From positions 46,946 to 110,945 of the forward strand of contig CAJXKP010000003.1 in assembly GCA_913055565.1 (NCBI GenBank): 64,000 nucleotides of DNA, in the 5' to 3' direction. Within the stretch, counting starts at the first letter, position 1. Each line of letters opens with the position of its first letter. Below are positions 9,130 through 21,218 of the stretch, piece by piece. Both the position numbers and the translations under genes were made by a program. Below the pieces are notes generated by a model, which worked only from the letters and a program-made list of their open reading frames with translations, did no database searches and was not told where the DNA came from. The DNA is from an uncultured Ectothiorhodospiraceae bacterium (GTDB lineage Bacteria > Pseudomonadota > Gammaproteobacteria > Nitrococcales > Nitrococcaceae).

Positions 9130-9733
9130 ACGCGAACAAGTCCTGGCCATGAGCGGGGTGTTCATGGCGCTGCACCAGGTCCGACGGCTCGGCAGTTACG
9201 GCCAGACGGATCAAGCCCAGATAGAGCCGTGCATCCGCGCCTTGCTCACCGACTACGATGGCGGCGTAGCCGCGCTCTACGGTGATGACCATAGCCTCCA
9301 GCCCGGCCTACACCAACTCATCGATCACCTCGGCAATCCGCGCGAAGCGGAGCTCACGCGCTATCTGGTAATCATACTGGCGCTCGAACGCCGCCTCAGT
9401 CGGCATCGCCGCTACATGGAGACCGTTCGCCACGGCCTGCAGCGCGCTGCGAGCCAAGCGGAGTACTTCCAATCGCCCATCCATCGCAACGTCATTAGCA
9501 ACCTAGGCGATCTATACAGCGAGACGTTGAGCCAGCTCAAGCCGCGGATCGTGGTCCGCGGCGAGCGCCTCCACCTGGAAGACCCCGACAACGCCGCCAT
9601 GATTCGCGCGCTGCTCCTATCGGCCGTCCGCGGCGCTGCCCTGTGGCGCGCGGTCGGTGGCAGTCGCTGGCGCTTGATCACAGGCCGCAATCAACTCATC
9701 GAGATCGCACGAGGCCTCCTGGCCACTACCTAG
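9116..9733 (+). CDS. hflD: High frequency lysogenization protein HflD homologue
   Basis: HflD is a small helical, membrane-associated protein of gammaproteobacteria. In E. coli it affects lambda CII activity, and its housekeeping role is unclear. The 205-residue protein is all-helical, with family features VFMALHQVRRLG near the N-terminus, LGNP in the first third and a YLVIILALERRLSRH segment. I chose the GTG at 9116, preceded by GAGGGG and overlapping the mnmA end; an ATG at 9149 would also be possible. The TAG stop shares its last base with the end of a repeat element (9733). Confidence 0.92.
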   Translation: MSAPEREQVLAMSGVFMALHQVRRLGSYGQTDQAQIEPCIRALLTDYDGGVAALYGDDHSLQPGLHQLIDHLGNPREAELTRYLVIILALERRLSRHRRYMETVRHGLQRAASQAEYFQSPIHRNVISNLGDLYSETLSQLKPRIVVRGERLHLEDPDNAAMIRALLLSAVRGAALWRAVGGSRWRLITGRNQLIEIARGLLATT

Positions 9734-9785
9734 GGATGCGCTGAATAACCCTCGCGGGCCTCGGCGCGCCATAACAGGCGCGCTC
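9733..9785 (+). repeat. Degenerate terminal repeat of a MITE-like family (copy A)
   Basis: The segment starts GGGATGCGCTGAATAA and continues with CTCGCGGGCCTC and GCGCGCCA. It aligns with the inward-reading right ends of the elements at 22674 and 44754, with only scattered differences over about 40 bases. I could not find the partner end before acnA, so this looks like a solo or decayed end. It begins at the last base of the hflD stop codon. Confidence 0.55.
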
Positions 9786-10047
9786 GCAGCAAGCGTCGCG
9801 ACCTCGACCGTCGCGCCAGTGAAGCGGGGCCCGCCGCGCCTTGTCAGAGCGGGCGCTCGGCGAACAGGGCCCAAGTGCGATTTGAGCGATGTTGTACCTA
9901 AACCAGCAATGCGGCACTGCCGCAGCGCCGCCGGATTGGTGTAGACTAGAGGGACAACTGGCTGCTACCCCGGGGGCTGAGATGAGGCCCACAAACGGTG
10001 GTCGCGAGCCAGGGACAGCGCCCCGTATTAAGCCCCTGGAGTTATCT
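9786..10047 (+). other. Leader region upstream of acnA, no gene seen
   Basis: Frames through this stretch encode nothing recognisable; the open frame that runs into acnA from 9889 has no family similarity before the acnA start. A TGTAGACT at 9940-9947 could be a -10, but no good -35 lies at the right distance. The GGGGGCTGAGAT at about 9971-9982 resembles part of a thi-box but lacks the rest of a TPP riboswitch. The acnA ribosome binding site is GGAG at 10038. Confidence 0.4.
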
Positions 10048-12807
<2,760 letters not shown>

Positions 12808-12831
12808 GCGGGCAGCCGTCAGCCCATCGAC

Positions 12832-12861
12832 AAGGCCCGGCCGCCGCGCCGGGCCTTTTTC
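12832..12861 (+). terminator. Rho-independent terminator of acnA
   Basis: AAGGCCCGGC at 12832-12841 pairs perfectly with GCCGGGCCTT at 12848-12857 around a 6-base loop, followed by a T-run (TTTTT at 12856-12860). It lies 25 bases after the acnA stop. Confidence 0.92.
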
Positions 12862-13002
12862 GTTGCGAACCCCCCGGAGCCGCAGGCGTTAGCAGTCTAT
12901 GCGTGATCTGGCCGCTCAACTGACAACCGGGCTCGACCGGTTCCTGACAGGCACCGCCCAGCCCCCGCGCGATCGCTAAGATTTACCCTACGAAACGGCA
13001 AC

Positions 13003-13026
13003 GGCGGCACTTGCGGCACCGCCGCC
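13003..13026 (-). terminator. Possible terminator hairpin of glcB
   Basis: GGCGGC at 13003-13008 and GCCGCC at 13021-13026 can pair, 17 bases beyond the glcB stop on the - strand. The loop is 12 bases and the following T content is low, so this is a weak candidate. Confidence 0.3.
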
Positions 13027-13042
13027 ACCTTTGAGGCAGCGC

Positions 13043-15217
13043 TTAGCTGCCTTTGAGCTCGCGTCGCCGGGCGTGGAGGATGGGCTCGGTGTAGCCGCTG
13101 GGCTGCTCACGGCCCTTGAAGATCAGGTCGCAAGCCGCCCTAAAGGCCACGCCATCGTAGGCCGGTGCCATGGGCTGGTAGTTGGGATCGTCACTGTTCT
13201 GCCGATCCACGACATCGGCCATGCGCTTGAGCGTCGCCATGACCTGATCCTCGCTCACCACGCCGTGATATAGCCAGTTGGCAACGTGCTGGCTGCCGAT
13301 GCGCAGTGTTGCCCGGTCCTCCATGAGCGGGGTATCGGTGATATCCGGCACCTTGGAGCAGCCGATGCCATGGTCGATCCAGCGCACGACGTAACCCAAC
13401 AGGCTCTGGCAGTTGTTGTCGAGCTCCTGCTGAATGGCCTCGTCGGACCAGTCCCGCGCCTCGGTCACGGGAATGGTCAGGAGCTGCTCCAGGCTCGCGC
13501 GACGCTGACCAGCCAGCTCGGCCTGCCGGGCACGCACGTCACAGCGGTGATAGTGGATGCTATGCAGCGTGGCCGCCGTCGGCGATGGGACCCAGGCGCA
13601 GTTCGCGCCGGCCTGGGGATGCCCGATCTTGGCGTCCATCATGGCGCTCATCCGATCCGGCATGGGCCACATGCCCTTGCCGATCTGGGCGCGCCCCTGT
13701 AGCCCACACGCCAGCCCGACGTCGACGTTCCAGTCCTCATAGGCATTGAGCCACGTGGACTGCTTCATCTCGCCCTTGCGGATCATGGCGCCGGCTTCCA
13801 TCTCGGTATGGATCTCGTCGCCGGTACGGTCGAGGAAGCCGGTGTTGATGAAGATGATGCGTTCGCTGGCCTCGCGTATGCACGCCTTGAGGTTGAGCGT
13901 AGTCCGACGCTCCTCATCCATGACGCCGATCTTAATGGTATTGCGGGCCAATCCCAGTGCTTGTTCAACCTTGGCGAATAGATCACAGGCAAAGCGCACC
14001 TCATGGGCGCCGTGCATCTTGGGCTTGACGATGTAGACACTGCCCGTGCGGCTATTGCGCATCTCGCCCGGGCCCTTCGCGAGATCATGGATCGCGATCA
14101 GGCCCGTGCACATGGCGTCCAGAATGCCCTCAAAGACCTCATTGCCCTCGCCATCCAGTACCGCGGGCGTGGTCATCAAATGGCCCACATTGCGGACCAG
14201 CATCAGGCTGCGGCCTTGCAGGCGCTTGTCACCACCATCCGGCGCCGTGTAGACCCGGTCGGCATTGAGGTGCCGGGTCATGCTCTGGGTGCCCTTGCGG
14301 AAGCTCGTCGTTAGATCGCCCTGCATCAGGCCGAGCCAGTTGCGATACACCCCGGCCTTATCCTCGCCATCGACGGCCGCCACCGAATCCTCGCAATCCT
14401 GGATCGCCGTGACAGCCGCCTCCATGATCACGTCCTTAACGCCGGCGGGATGCTCGGCCCCGACCGGGTCGCGCGCATCGATGACGATCTCCACATGCAG
14501 GCCGTTATTGACCAACAAGATCGTGCTCGGCGCCTCCCCGGTCCCGGTATAGCCGGCGAACTGGCTGGGGTCCTGCAACCGGACCTCGCGATCACCGTGG
14601 ACGACAACGAGCTGGCCGTGACCGTAGGGCCCACGCACGCGGTACGCGGTCGCATCGCCATGGCTGCCCTCCTGCAACGGCATGAGCTCATCCAGAAAGG
14701 CAGCGGCCCGGCGCATGACCTCCTGGCCGCGCTTGGCGTTGTACGCCTTGCCTGGCGCCAGCTCACCCTCTTGCGGGATCAAGTCGGTGCCGTAGAGGGC
14801 GTCGTAGAGACTACCCCATCGCGCGTTGGCCGCGTTGAGCGCATAGCGCGCGTTACTCACCGGCACGACGAGCTGCGGGCCAGCGACGTGAGCGATCTCG
14901 TCATCGACGTTGGCGGTCGAGACCTGGAAGTCATCGCCCTCAGGCTCGAGGTAGCCGATCGCCTCGAGGAAGGCGCGATAGCTATCGCTATCGACGGCCC
15001 CCGGATTATTACCGTGCCAGTTATCCAACTCGTTCTGCAGTCGCTCGCGTTCGGCGATCAGCTCCTGGTTGCGCGGAGACATCTCGCGGATGATCCGTGC
15101 GAGGGCCTTCCAGAAGTCCTCTACCGTGACACGGGTACCCGGGATGGCCTCGCCACTGATGAGCCGATCCAGCGAACGCTCGATCTGGAGTCCTGCCCTG
15201 TTCACTCGTTCCGTCAT
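13043..15217 (-). CDS. glcB: Malate synthase G
   Basis: Malate synthase G condenses glyoxylate with acetyl-CoA to give malate, completing the glyoxylate shunt begun by AceA. The 724-residue length is that of isoform G. Visible features are [25 protein letters not shown] near the N-terminus, [15 protein letters not shown], the active-site region [17 protein letters not shown], and the C-terminal [15 protein letters not shown] and RVSEDQV-like end. The start at 15217 has AGG four bases upstream. It is converging on acnA and is about 6 kb from aceA. A separate location from aceA is normal for glcB, but both lie in the same neighbourhood here. Confidence 0.97.
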   Translation of the reverse strand: MTERVNRAGLQIERSLDRLISGEAIPGTRVTVEDFWKALARIIREMSPRNQELIAERERLQNELDNWHGNNPGAVDSDSYRAFLEAIGYLEPEGDDFQVSTANVDDEIAHVAGPQLVVPVSNARYALNAANARWGSLYDALYGTDLIPQEGELAPGKAYNAKRGQEVMRRAAAFLDELMPLQEGSHGDATAYRVRGPYGHGQLVVVHGDREVRLQDPSQFAGYTGTGEAPSTILLVNNGLHVEIVIDARDPVGAEHPAGVKDVIMEAAVTAIQDCEDSVAAVDGEDKAGVYRNWLGLMQGDLTTSFRKGTQSMTRHLNADRVYTAPDGGDKRLQGRSLMLVRNVGHLMTTPAVLDGEGNEVFEGILDAMCTGLIAIHDLAKGPGEMRNSRTGSVYIVKPKMHGAHEVRFACDLFAKVEQALGLARNTIKIGVMDEERRTTLNLKACIREASERIIFINTGFLDRTGDEIHTEMEAGAMIRKGEMKQSTWLNAYEDWNVDVGLACGLQGRAQIGKGMWPMPDRMSAMMDAKIGHPQAGANCAWVPSPTAATLHSIHYHRCDVRARQAELAGQRRASLEQLLTIPVTEARDWSDEAIQQELDNNCQSLLGYVVRWIDHGIGCSKVPDITDTPLMEDRATLRIGSQHVANWLYHGVVSEDQVMATLKRMADVVDRQNSDDPNYQPMAPAYDGVAFRAACDLIFKGREQPSGYTEPILHARRRELKGS

Positions 15218-15425
15218 GCCCTGTCTGCCTCGTCTCGATCGAAAGCGGGATTGATGCGATTACAAGCCTGATCAGCGAAGCTTAACGCAGGACCGATGGT
15301 CCGGAAAGGTGGCCATCCGCCCAACCTTATACGAGCTCGGGCGGCGCACGCGGCGCCCAGCGTAACGACCCTAGAGCGTGGTGCGACTGATATCGTAGGC
15401 CTCCCATAAGCGCCCAGGCCAACCC

Positions 15426-16052
15426 ATGACCGACGCCATCCGTGTTCCAGTCGAACTGTTCTTCGACTACAACTGCCCCTTCTGTTACGTGGCCAGTGAA
15501 CGCCTAGACCGCCTGGCCCGCCACTACGCCCTGGCAATCCACTATCGGTTCGTCGAAACGCAACCGAGTAATCCGATCCTCGGATCGATTGTGGCAACGG
15601 CGGACGCCAGCGCTGATGGCGCGGCGACCGATGGCGCCCTGCGTGTGCTCATTGATCACGATCAACTGCCGCTGGCCGAGCAGCGCCGCGTCACCAACTC
15701 GCGCTATGCCCTGCTGCTGGGCCACACGGTCATGAACCACCGGCCACAGTCGTTTCCGGATTTCCATCGCGCCTTGTTACGCCGTCACTTCGCCGATGGC
15801 GCCGTTATCGGCGATACCGATGTGCTCGAGGCTCTAGCCGCCGAACATGGCGTAAGCGACCTCCTCGCCACGGCCTGGTCCAGCGCTGAGGGCCTGAAGG
15901 GCCTGTTAGCGGACGTCGAGAGCGCGCAGCGGCGCGATTTGACTAGTGTGCCCAGCCTCGTCGTCGGCGAGCGCGCCTTCAACGGTGCCGTCTCCGTAGT
16001 AACCCTCGAGACGGCATTGGCCAAGCAGGCAAGGGGCAACCAGGCCGATTAA
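15426..16052 (+). CDS. DsbA-family (FrnE-like) thioredoxin-fold oxidoreductase
   Basis: The 208-residue protein begins with a beta strand and the FDYNCPFCYVA motif (about 13-23). This is a CPFC active site typical of the DsbA/2-hydroxychromene-2-carboxylate isomerase superfamily. A helical insertion follows, with YALLLGHTVMNH and FPDFHRALLRRHF, then a VPSLVVGERAFNGA segment carrying the cis-Pro of the thioredoxin fold. There is no signal peptide, so it should act in the cytoplasm, like FrnE. It stands alone in a + strand unit before ppk. Substrate unknown. The fold is certain, the subfamily likely. Confidence 0.85.
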   Translation: MTDAIRVPVELFFDYNCPFCYVASERLDRLARHYALAIHYRFVETQPSNPILGSIVATADASADGAATDGALRVLIDHDQLPLAEQRRVTNSRYALLLGHTVMNHRPQSFPDFHRALLRRHFADGAVIGDTDVLEALAAEHGVSDLLATAWSSAEGLKGLLADVESAQRRDLTSVPSLVVGERAFNGAVSVVTLETALAKQARGNQAD

Positions 16053-16105
16053 CGCCCGCGGCTCAGGTCAGAGCTCCGGCTAGCGCAATAGCGCTCGTAA
16101 CAGCG

Positions 16106-16123
16106 CTGTCACTGAACTGCCAT
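16106..16123 (+). promoter_or_regulatory. Candidate Pho box upstream of ppk
   Basis: CTGTCAC (16106-16112) and CTGCCAT (16117-16123) are two 7-base direct repeats with a 4-base spacer. This matches the PhoB-site layout CTGTCAT-N4-CTGTCAT with two differences. An AT-rich TAATATAAAT follows directly. In E. coli Pho promoters the -10 lies about ten bases after the box, which is not clear here. Confidence 0.4.
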
Positions 16124-16162
16124 AATATAAATCCCCCGGCGAGCAACGGCATTCGAGCCTCG

Positions 16163-18241
16163 ATGAATACCCCGGATCTCAACAATCCCGATCTCTACAT
16201 CAACCGCCAGCTAAGCCTGTTGGAGTTCAATCGGCGCGTCCTTGAGCAGGCGCGCGATACGAGCAATCCGCTGATCGAACGGCTCAAGTTCCTATGCATT
16301 GCCAGCGATAACCTGGACGAGTTCTTCGAGGTCCGAGTCGCGGGTCTCAAGCAGGCGGAGGAGTTGGGCTCCGTACAGGCCGGTCCTGACAACCGAACCC
16401 CCCAGGAGGTGCTGCGCGAGATCAGCGCGCGCACCCACGAGCTGGTTGATTACCAATACCGCGTCCTCAATGAGAACCTGATGCCGGCGTTGGAGGCGGA
16501 GCGTATCCGCTTTTTACGGCGCAGCGAGTGGAGCGACAATCAACGGGCGTGGGTGGCGCGTTACTTCCGCGAATCATTGTTGCCGATACTCAGCCCGCTG
16601 GGCCTCGACCCAGCGCATCCCTTCCCGCAAGTGCTGAACAAGAGCCTTAACTTCATCGTCTCCCTCGAGGGCAAGGACGCCTTCGGACGAAGCAGCGGCA
16701 TGGCCGTCGTCCAGGCACCACGTGCCCTACCCCGCGTCATTCAGCTACCGCCGGATGAGCCGGGTAACGGCCCTTGGGACTTCGTCTTCCTATCGTCGAT
16801 TATCCACGCCCATGTCAACGACCTGTTCCCCGGCATGAAGGCCAATGGATGCTACCAATTCCGCGTTACCCGCAATAGCGACCTCTATGTCGACGAGGAA
16901 GAGGTCGACGATCTGCTGCGCGCCATGGAAGGTGAGCTGCCGTCCCGGCGCTACGGCGACTGCGTGCGCCTCGAGGTTGCCATCAACTGCCCGCAGTTCA
17001 TGTCCGATTACCTGTTGGAGCAATTCGAGCTCAGCCGCGACGACCTCTATCAGGTCAATGGCCCCGTTAACCTCAATCGCCTGCTCGCTGTCTACGACCT
17101 AGTGGATCGTCCCGATCTCAAATACCCGGCGTTCACACCCACGATGCCGGCCAAGCTCACGCATGCCAACAACCTATTCACCATCCTCCGTCACCAGGAT
17201 CTGCTCCTGCATCACCCCTTCGACTCCTTCGCCCCCGTCGTGGAGTTCATCCGTCAGGCCGCCCAGGACCCGGACGTCCTCGCTATTAAGCAGACGCTGT
17301 ACCGGACCGGACCCGACTCGGTGATCGTTGACCACCTCGTGGCCGCAGCACGCGCGGGCAAGGAGGTTACCGTCGTTATCGAGCTGCGGGCTCGTTTCGA
17401 CGAGGAGGCCAACATCAAGCTGGCCAATCGCCTCCAGGAGGCGGGCGTACACGTGGTCTACGGTGTGGTTGGGCACAAGACGCACGCCAAGCTGACCCTG
17501 GTGGTCCGGCGTGAGGCGCAAGCGCTGGTGCAGTACACGCACTTGGGCACGGGGAATTACCACTGGCGCACGGCCCGCCTGTACACCGACTACGGGCTGC
17601 TGACCTCCGATCAGGCCATCGGCGAGGATGCGCGCAAGGTGTTCCTACAGCTAACCAGCCTTGGCAAGGTCTCGGCACTCGACAAACTACTGGAATCGCC
17701 CTTCACGCTCCATGACGGCATGACCCGCAAGATCGAGCGGGAGGCCGAGCACGCCCAGGAAGGCCGCCCGGCCCGCATCATCGTCAAGGTGAATTCCCTG
17801 GTCGAGCCGCGCATCATCCGAACGCTATACACCGCCTCCCAGGCCGGGGTCTGCGTCGACCTCATCGTGCGCGGGATGTGTTCCCTTCGCCCCGGCATTA
17901 AGGGCGTCTCGGATAACATCCGGGTGCGCTCCATCATCGGGCGCTTTCTCGAACATACACGCGTATTCTACTTCGCCAACAACGGTCGCCCGGAGCTATT
18001 CTGCGCCAGCGCGGATTGGATGGAGCGCAACTTCTTCCGTCGGGTCGAGACGTGCTTCCCCATAGAGCACCACGGCTTGCGTGCCCGCATCCTGGAAGAG
18101 CTAGGCTTCTATCTCAGGGATAACTGCCAGGCATGGGAGCTTACCAGTGACGGCCAGTACCACCGGTGCCAGCCCGCTGACGATGAGACACCCTTTGCCG
18201 CGCAGCAGGCCCTCCTTGAAGGGCCCGCGAGGGACGCCTGA
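16163..18241 (+). CDS. ppk: Polyphosphate kinase 1
   Basis: PPK1 reversibly makes inorganic polyphosphate from ATP, through a phosphohistidine intermediate. The 692-residue protein has the N-terminal domain (NRQLSLLEFNRRVLEQA and SDNLDEFFEVR), the head domain, and two phospholipase D-like C-terminal domains. The catalytic region GHKTHAKLTLVV and YTHLGTGNYHWRTARLYTDY is intact, as are the ATP-binding IDLIVRG-like and CSLRPG motifs. Start: ATG at 16163; the ribosome binding site is weak. A Pho-box-like repeat lies 40 bases upstream. It converges on ppx, whose product degrades polyphosphate. Confidence 0.98.
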   Translation: MNTPDLNNPDLYINRQLSLLEFNRRVLEQARDTSNPLIERLKFLCIASDNLDEFFEVRVAGLKQAEELGSVQAGPDNRTPQEVLREISARTHELVDYQYRVLNENLMPALEAERIRFLRRSEWSDNQRAWVARYFRESLLPILSPLGLDPAHPFPQVLNKSLNFIVSLEGKDAFGRSSGMAVVQAPRALPRVIQLPPDEPGNGPWDFVFLSSIIHAHVNDLFPGMKANGCYQFRVTRNSDLYVDEEEVDDLLRAMEGELPSRRYGDCVRLEVAINCPQFMSDYLLEQFELSRDDLYQVNGPVNLNRLLAVYDLVDRPDLKYPAFTPTMPAKLTHANNLFTILRHQDLLLHHPFDSFAPVVEFIRQAAQDPDVLAIKQTLYRTGPDSVIVDHLVAAARAGKEVTVVIELRARFDEEANIKLANRLQEAGVHVVYGVVGHKTHAKLTLVVRREAQALVQYTHLGTGNYHWRTARLYTDYGLLTSDQAIGEDARKVFLQLTSLGKVSALDKLLESPFTLHDGMTRKIEREAEHAQEGRPARIIVKVNSLVEPRIIRTLYTASQAGVCVDLIVRGMCSLRPGIKGVSDNIRVRSIIGRFLEHTRVFYFANNGRPELFCASADWMERNFFRRVETCFPIEHHGLRARILEELGFYLRDNCQAWELTSDGQYHRCQPADDETPFAAQQALLEGPARDA

Positions 18242-18308
18242 GAGTCGCCATTCAGCCTATTGACGCTTGCTGCTGAACCCTTGGGCGTGACTCTCGGGCG
18301 CAGCAAGC
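18240..18308. repeat. Interleaved inverted repeats between ppk and ppx
   Basis: GAGAGTC (18240-18246) pairs with GACTCTC (18289-18295), and GCTTGCTGC (18265-18273) pairs with GCAGCAAGC (18300-18308). The arms alternate, the order of an H-type pseudoknot. The first arm overlaps the ppk stop. It could serve as a two-way transcription end or as an RNA structure. Confidence 0.5.
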
Positions 18309-18346
18309 ACCGGGGCCGGCGGCATCGGTCACTCGCAGCCGGCGGG

Positions 18347-19852
18347 TCAGGCGAATTCCAACGCCAGGCCCGCCGCACGTAGGAAACTGTGTTCCTCCTC
18401 AAGATCAGCAACGGCGAGCGGGTGCTCATCCAACCAACCGGCTGGGAAATCGAGCCGCATCCGAGCGTCATCAACGCTCAGCGTGATCGTCGGTAGGGAT
18501 TGTTCGTTACGTCCGCGTCGCAACACGACGGCGAGTCGCAGCAGCAGTGCCAACCGCCGCCCCGCTTGGGCCCAATCGCCTGGCAGCTCGTCAAAGGCCT
18601 TATTTCGAAACTTACGGCGATGGGAACGAACCAACGCCGCCAGAAGACGCTGCTCCTCCCGCGAGAAGCCGGCCATATCGGCATAACTCACGATGTAGGC
18701 CCCATGTTTGTGGTAGCCGCTATGGGAGATGTCGAGTCCAATCTCGTGGAGCTCAGCGGCCCAGCTCAATAGCCGGTCGTTGAGCTCATCGGTCAGGCCC
18801 CACGGCTCGCGCACCTGCTCGAGCAAGCCGAGCGCCGTCGCCCGTACACTCTCGACCTGAGTCCAATCCACATGATGGCGCGACGCCATCGCGGCCACCG
18901 TCCGAGCCCGCACGTCCTCATGGCGGATGCGCCCGAGTAGATCATAGAGCGCGCCCTCACGTAGCGCGCCGTCGGCGTATTCCATGCGTTCGATTCCCAA
19001 GGCCTCGAACGCGCCGCTGAGCACCGCAAGCCCACCCGGCAACACCTGTGCCCGGCGCTCGCTTAGCCCCTTGAGACTGAGTTTCTCGATGCTCCCGGCA
19101 TTGATGACGCTCTTGCGTAGCGTCTTGAGTCCGTCCCGGGTAATCCCCTCGCGCGAGTGGCTATCGGCGTCGAGAACGCTGTCAATCGCCTTAATCGTGC
19201 CCGATGAACCAAGAACACGCTGCCAGCCGCGTCGCACAAACCCCTCGCGGACGGGCTCCAGCTCGCGCTGCGCCGCCAGCACGGCCTTCTGCATACGCTT
19301 TTTGGTGATACCACCATCAGGGAAGTAGGTATTGGTGAGGCTCACGCAGCCCATATGCAGGCTCTCCATGAGTTCCGGCTCAAACCCGCGGCCGAGGATG
19401 AATTCCGTGCTCCCACCGCCGATATCCACCACCAGGCGCTGACCGCCATCGTCGGCAATACTGTGGGCGACGCCGAGGTAGATCAGTCGCGCCTCCTCGT
19501 AGCCCGAGATCACCTCCACCTCATGGCCGAGCGCAGCGCTCGCGCGACGAAGAAAATCCGCACTATTACGAGCCTGGCGCAGGGTATTCGTCCCAACCGC
19601 GCGGACGCTCCCCGTCGGCAGCTCGCGCAGACGCTGGCCCAGTCGCTCCAGGGAGACGAGGGCGTTGGCCTCCGCCTCCGCGGTCAGACGGCCCTGCTCG
19701 TCGAGCCCCGCAGCCAGCCGAACCGTCTCCCGGACCCGGTCGACGACCTTAACGCTACCATTGTCCAAACGGGCCACGACGAGGTGGAAGCTGTTGGAGC
19801 CCATATCGAGGGCCGCGACTTCCTGGAACGACTGCGTATCACCTGAGCGCAT
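18347..19852 (-). CDS. ppx: Exopolyphosphatase (Ppx/GppA family)
   Basis: Ppx removes terminal phosphates from polyphosphate; GppA homologues act on pppGpp. The 501-residue protein has the ASKHA ATPase-like N-terminal half, with ALDMGSNSFHLVVARL (about 14-29) and the VVDIGGGSTEFILG phosphate loop (about 141-154). A C-terminal HD-like helical domain follows. Length suits Ppx rather than the shorter GppA. A strong AAGGAGGA lies five bases before the ATG. It is downstream of sixA on the same strand with a 47-base gap and converges on ppk. Confidence 0.95.
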   Translation of the reverse strand: MRSGDTQSFQEVAALDMGSNSFHLVVARLDNGSVKVVDRVRETVRLAAGLDEQGRLTAEAEANALVSLERLGQRLRELPTGSVRAVGTNTLRQARNSADFLRRASAALGHEVEVISGYEEARLIYLGVAHSIADDGGQRLVVDIGGGSTEFILGRGFEPELMESLHMGCVSLTNTYFPDGGITKKRMQKAVLAAQRELEPVREGFVRRGWQRVLGSSGTIKAIDSVLDADSHSREGITRDGLKTLRKSVINAGSIEKLSLKGLSERRAQVLPGGLAVLSGAFEALGIERMEYADGALREGALYDLLGRIRHEDVRARTVAAMASRHHVDWTQVESVRATALGLLEQVREPWGLTDELNDRLLSWAAELHEIGLDISHSGYHKHGAYIVSYADMAGFSREEQRLLAALVRSHRRKFRNKAFDELPGDWAQAGRRLALLLRLAVVLRRGRNEQSLPTITLSVDDARMRLDFPAGWLDEHPLAVADLEEEHSFLRAAGLALEFA

Positions 19853-19899
19853 GTAATCCTCCTTCGTAATGAGCGCCTAAAGGCCGCCCGCTTATCTGG

Positions 19900-20415
19900 T
19901 CACCGCTCGTCGCCAAGACAACGAAGCAGGCGCGGCGGCAGAAGCCAGTGAAGGCGACCATATGGCGCGCCTGACACGGGCAGGCTCAAGCGGCAGGCCG
20001 AGGCCTTCTTGAGCCCGAGGCCCGCGTCACTGGAAGCCCCTAAGACCCAGGCGACGAGCTCGCTCAGGTCCGGCTCGTGACCGACGGCAACCGGCAGGCG
20101 CGGCGCCGACGCCATTGCCAACTCCCGGCCCAAAACGCCGGTCGGCTGCCCCGGCGCCAGGGCGCCCAACTCGCGTGCCTGAGCACCAAAAACCTCGGCA
20201 ATTATTGCCGCCGTCTCGTGCGCCCGAACGAGCGGGCTGCGCAGGACCTCGATCGGCTCATCGAGCCACCGGCGCAAGCCCTCGGCCGCTTGGCGCGTTC
20301 GTTCCTGGCCGCGTGGCGTCAAACGGCGCTCCGCGTCAGCCACGCCACGCTCGGTCGCGTCCTCCGCGATACCGTGACGGAAAAGCACGCAATCCGCTAG
20401 CGTCGCCATAGTCAT
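19900..20415 (-). CDS. sixA: Phosphohistidine phosphatase SixA
   Basis: SixA is a small histidine phosphatase; in E. coli it acts on phosphohistidine proteins such as PtsO of the nitrogen PTS. The 171-residue protein has the catalytic LFRHGIAED motif near the N-terminus (about 12-20), RRLTPRGQERT, the RSPLVRAHETA segment, and the second conserved histidine in VAVGHEPDLSEL. GGGAG precedes the ATG by six bases. It lies immediately upstream of ppx and is probably co-transcribed with it, a pairing that recurs in gammaproteobacteria. Confidence 0.93.
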   Translation of the reverse strand: MTMATLADCVLFRHGIAEDATERGVADAERRLTPRGQERTRQAAEGLRRWLDEPIEVLRSPLVRAHETAAIIAEVFGAQARELGALAPGQPTGVLGRELAMASAPRLPVAVGHEPDLSELVAWVLGASSDAGLGLKKASACRLSLPVSGAPYGRLHWLLPPRLLRCLGDER

Positions 20416-20471
20416 AGAGGACTCCCGCCGTTATTTTAAGGGCCACTAAGCATGAGGGATTCTAAACGCCC

Positions 20472-21218
20472 ATGACACCCGTTCACGTCCACGGTCAACC
20501 CATGCACATCCTGGCCGATGCGGGCCGTAGCCTGCATGCGGCGTCATCTGCCGGGCTGCTATTGATACTGCTGGGCTGGCTGAGCCTGGCCTTCGCAACG
20601 GATCGCTGGTTTCTTCTCGTCAGTGCCCTATGGCCTTCGCCGTTGGTCGTCGCATCGACCTTCTGGTTACTCATGCTCGGTACGATTACGCTCCTCGCCG
20701 CGAGCTACCTGCTCCTGGAATCACAAGTAACCGCGCCTGCGCGGCCATCATTAGCGAAGCGGGCGCGCCGTCTGTTGCGCGCGGCGGGCCTGGAGCTGGG
20801 CGTGACGACTGTAGCGGCCGTGGCTGTTGCCGTCGTTGATGGGCTAACGGCTAGCGCCCTCGCTCGCTGGACAGCGAACCACCTTATCTGGCGCGAGCTG
20901 CTTTTCGGGATGCCGTCCCCCGGCCCCGCCTGGTTAGCGGCATGGGCCTGTTATTGCCTCCTCCATAGCCCCGCTTTGAGCTGGCTCTCGCCGGCCGTTG
21001 CGGCCAACTACCCCGGCGGTACGCTCCGAGCAACGTTCACCTTGGCCTCGCGCGCCGGCCGACGATCCCCTTGGGTGGCCAACGTCACCGTTGGCACGAG
21101 CCTACTGGGTATCGCGCTAGCGCTCTGGCTGCCTAGCCTCTCACTGCTAGCTATCCTAGCGCTCATGGCATGGCCCGCGATTGCCAATACCGCCGCCGCA
21201 CGCCTACAGACCAGTTGA
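20472..21218 (+). CDS. Uncharacterised multi-pass membrane protein
   Basis: I do not recognise a family. The 248-residue product has about six hydrophobic segments, near residues 22-42, 46-77, 105-125, 155-172, 195-217 and 219-236, with Arg-rich loops between them (for example KRARRLLRAA). No catalytic motif or signal peptide beyond the first helix is visible. GAGGG lies 13 bases before the ATG, which is far; an ATG at 20502 is an alternative. It is divergent from sixA-ppx and its last 15 bases overlap the end of the convergent diguanylate cyclase gene. A membrane function is the only safe statement. Confidence 0.75.
   Translation: MTPVHVHGQPMHILADAGRSLHAASSAGLLLILLGWLSLAFATDRWFLLVSALWPSPLVVASTFWLLMLGTITLLAASYLLLESQVTAPARPSLAKRARRLLRAAGLELGVTTVAAVAVAVVDGLTASALARWTANHLIWRELLFGMPSPGPAWLAAWACYCLLHSPALSWLSPAVAANYPGGTLRATFTLASRAGRRSPWVANVTVGTSLLGIALALWLPSLSLLAILALMAWPAIANTAAARLQTS

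Noticed and set aside
9971..9996. TPP riboswitch in the acnA leader
   Set aside because: GGGGGCTGAGAT resembles one thi-box element, but the ACCCTTTGAACCTGATC-type second half and the pairing are missing, and acnA is not a thiamine gene.
18985..18998. tRNA T-loop-like GTTCGATTCCC
   Set aside because: It lies inside ppx codons and no acceptor or anticodon stem can be formed around it.
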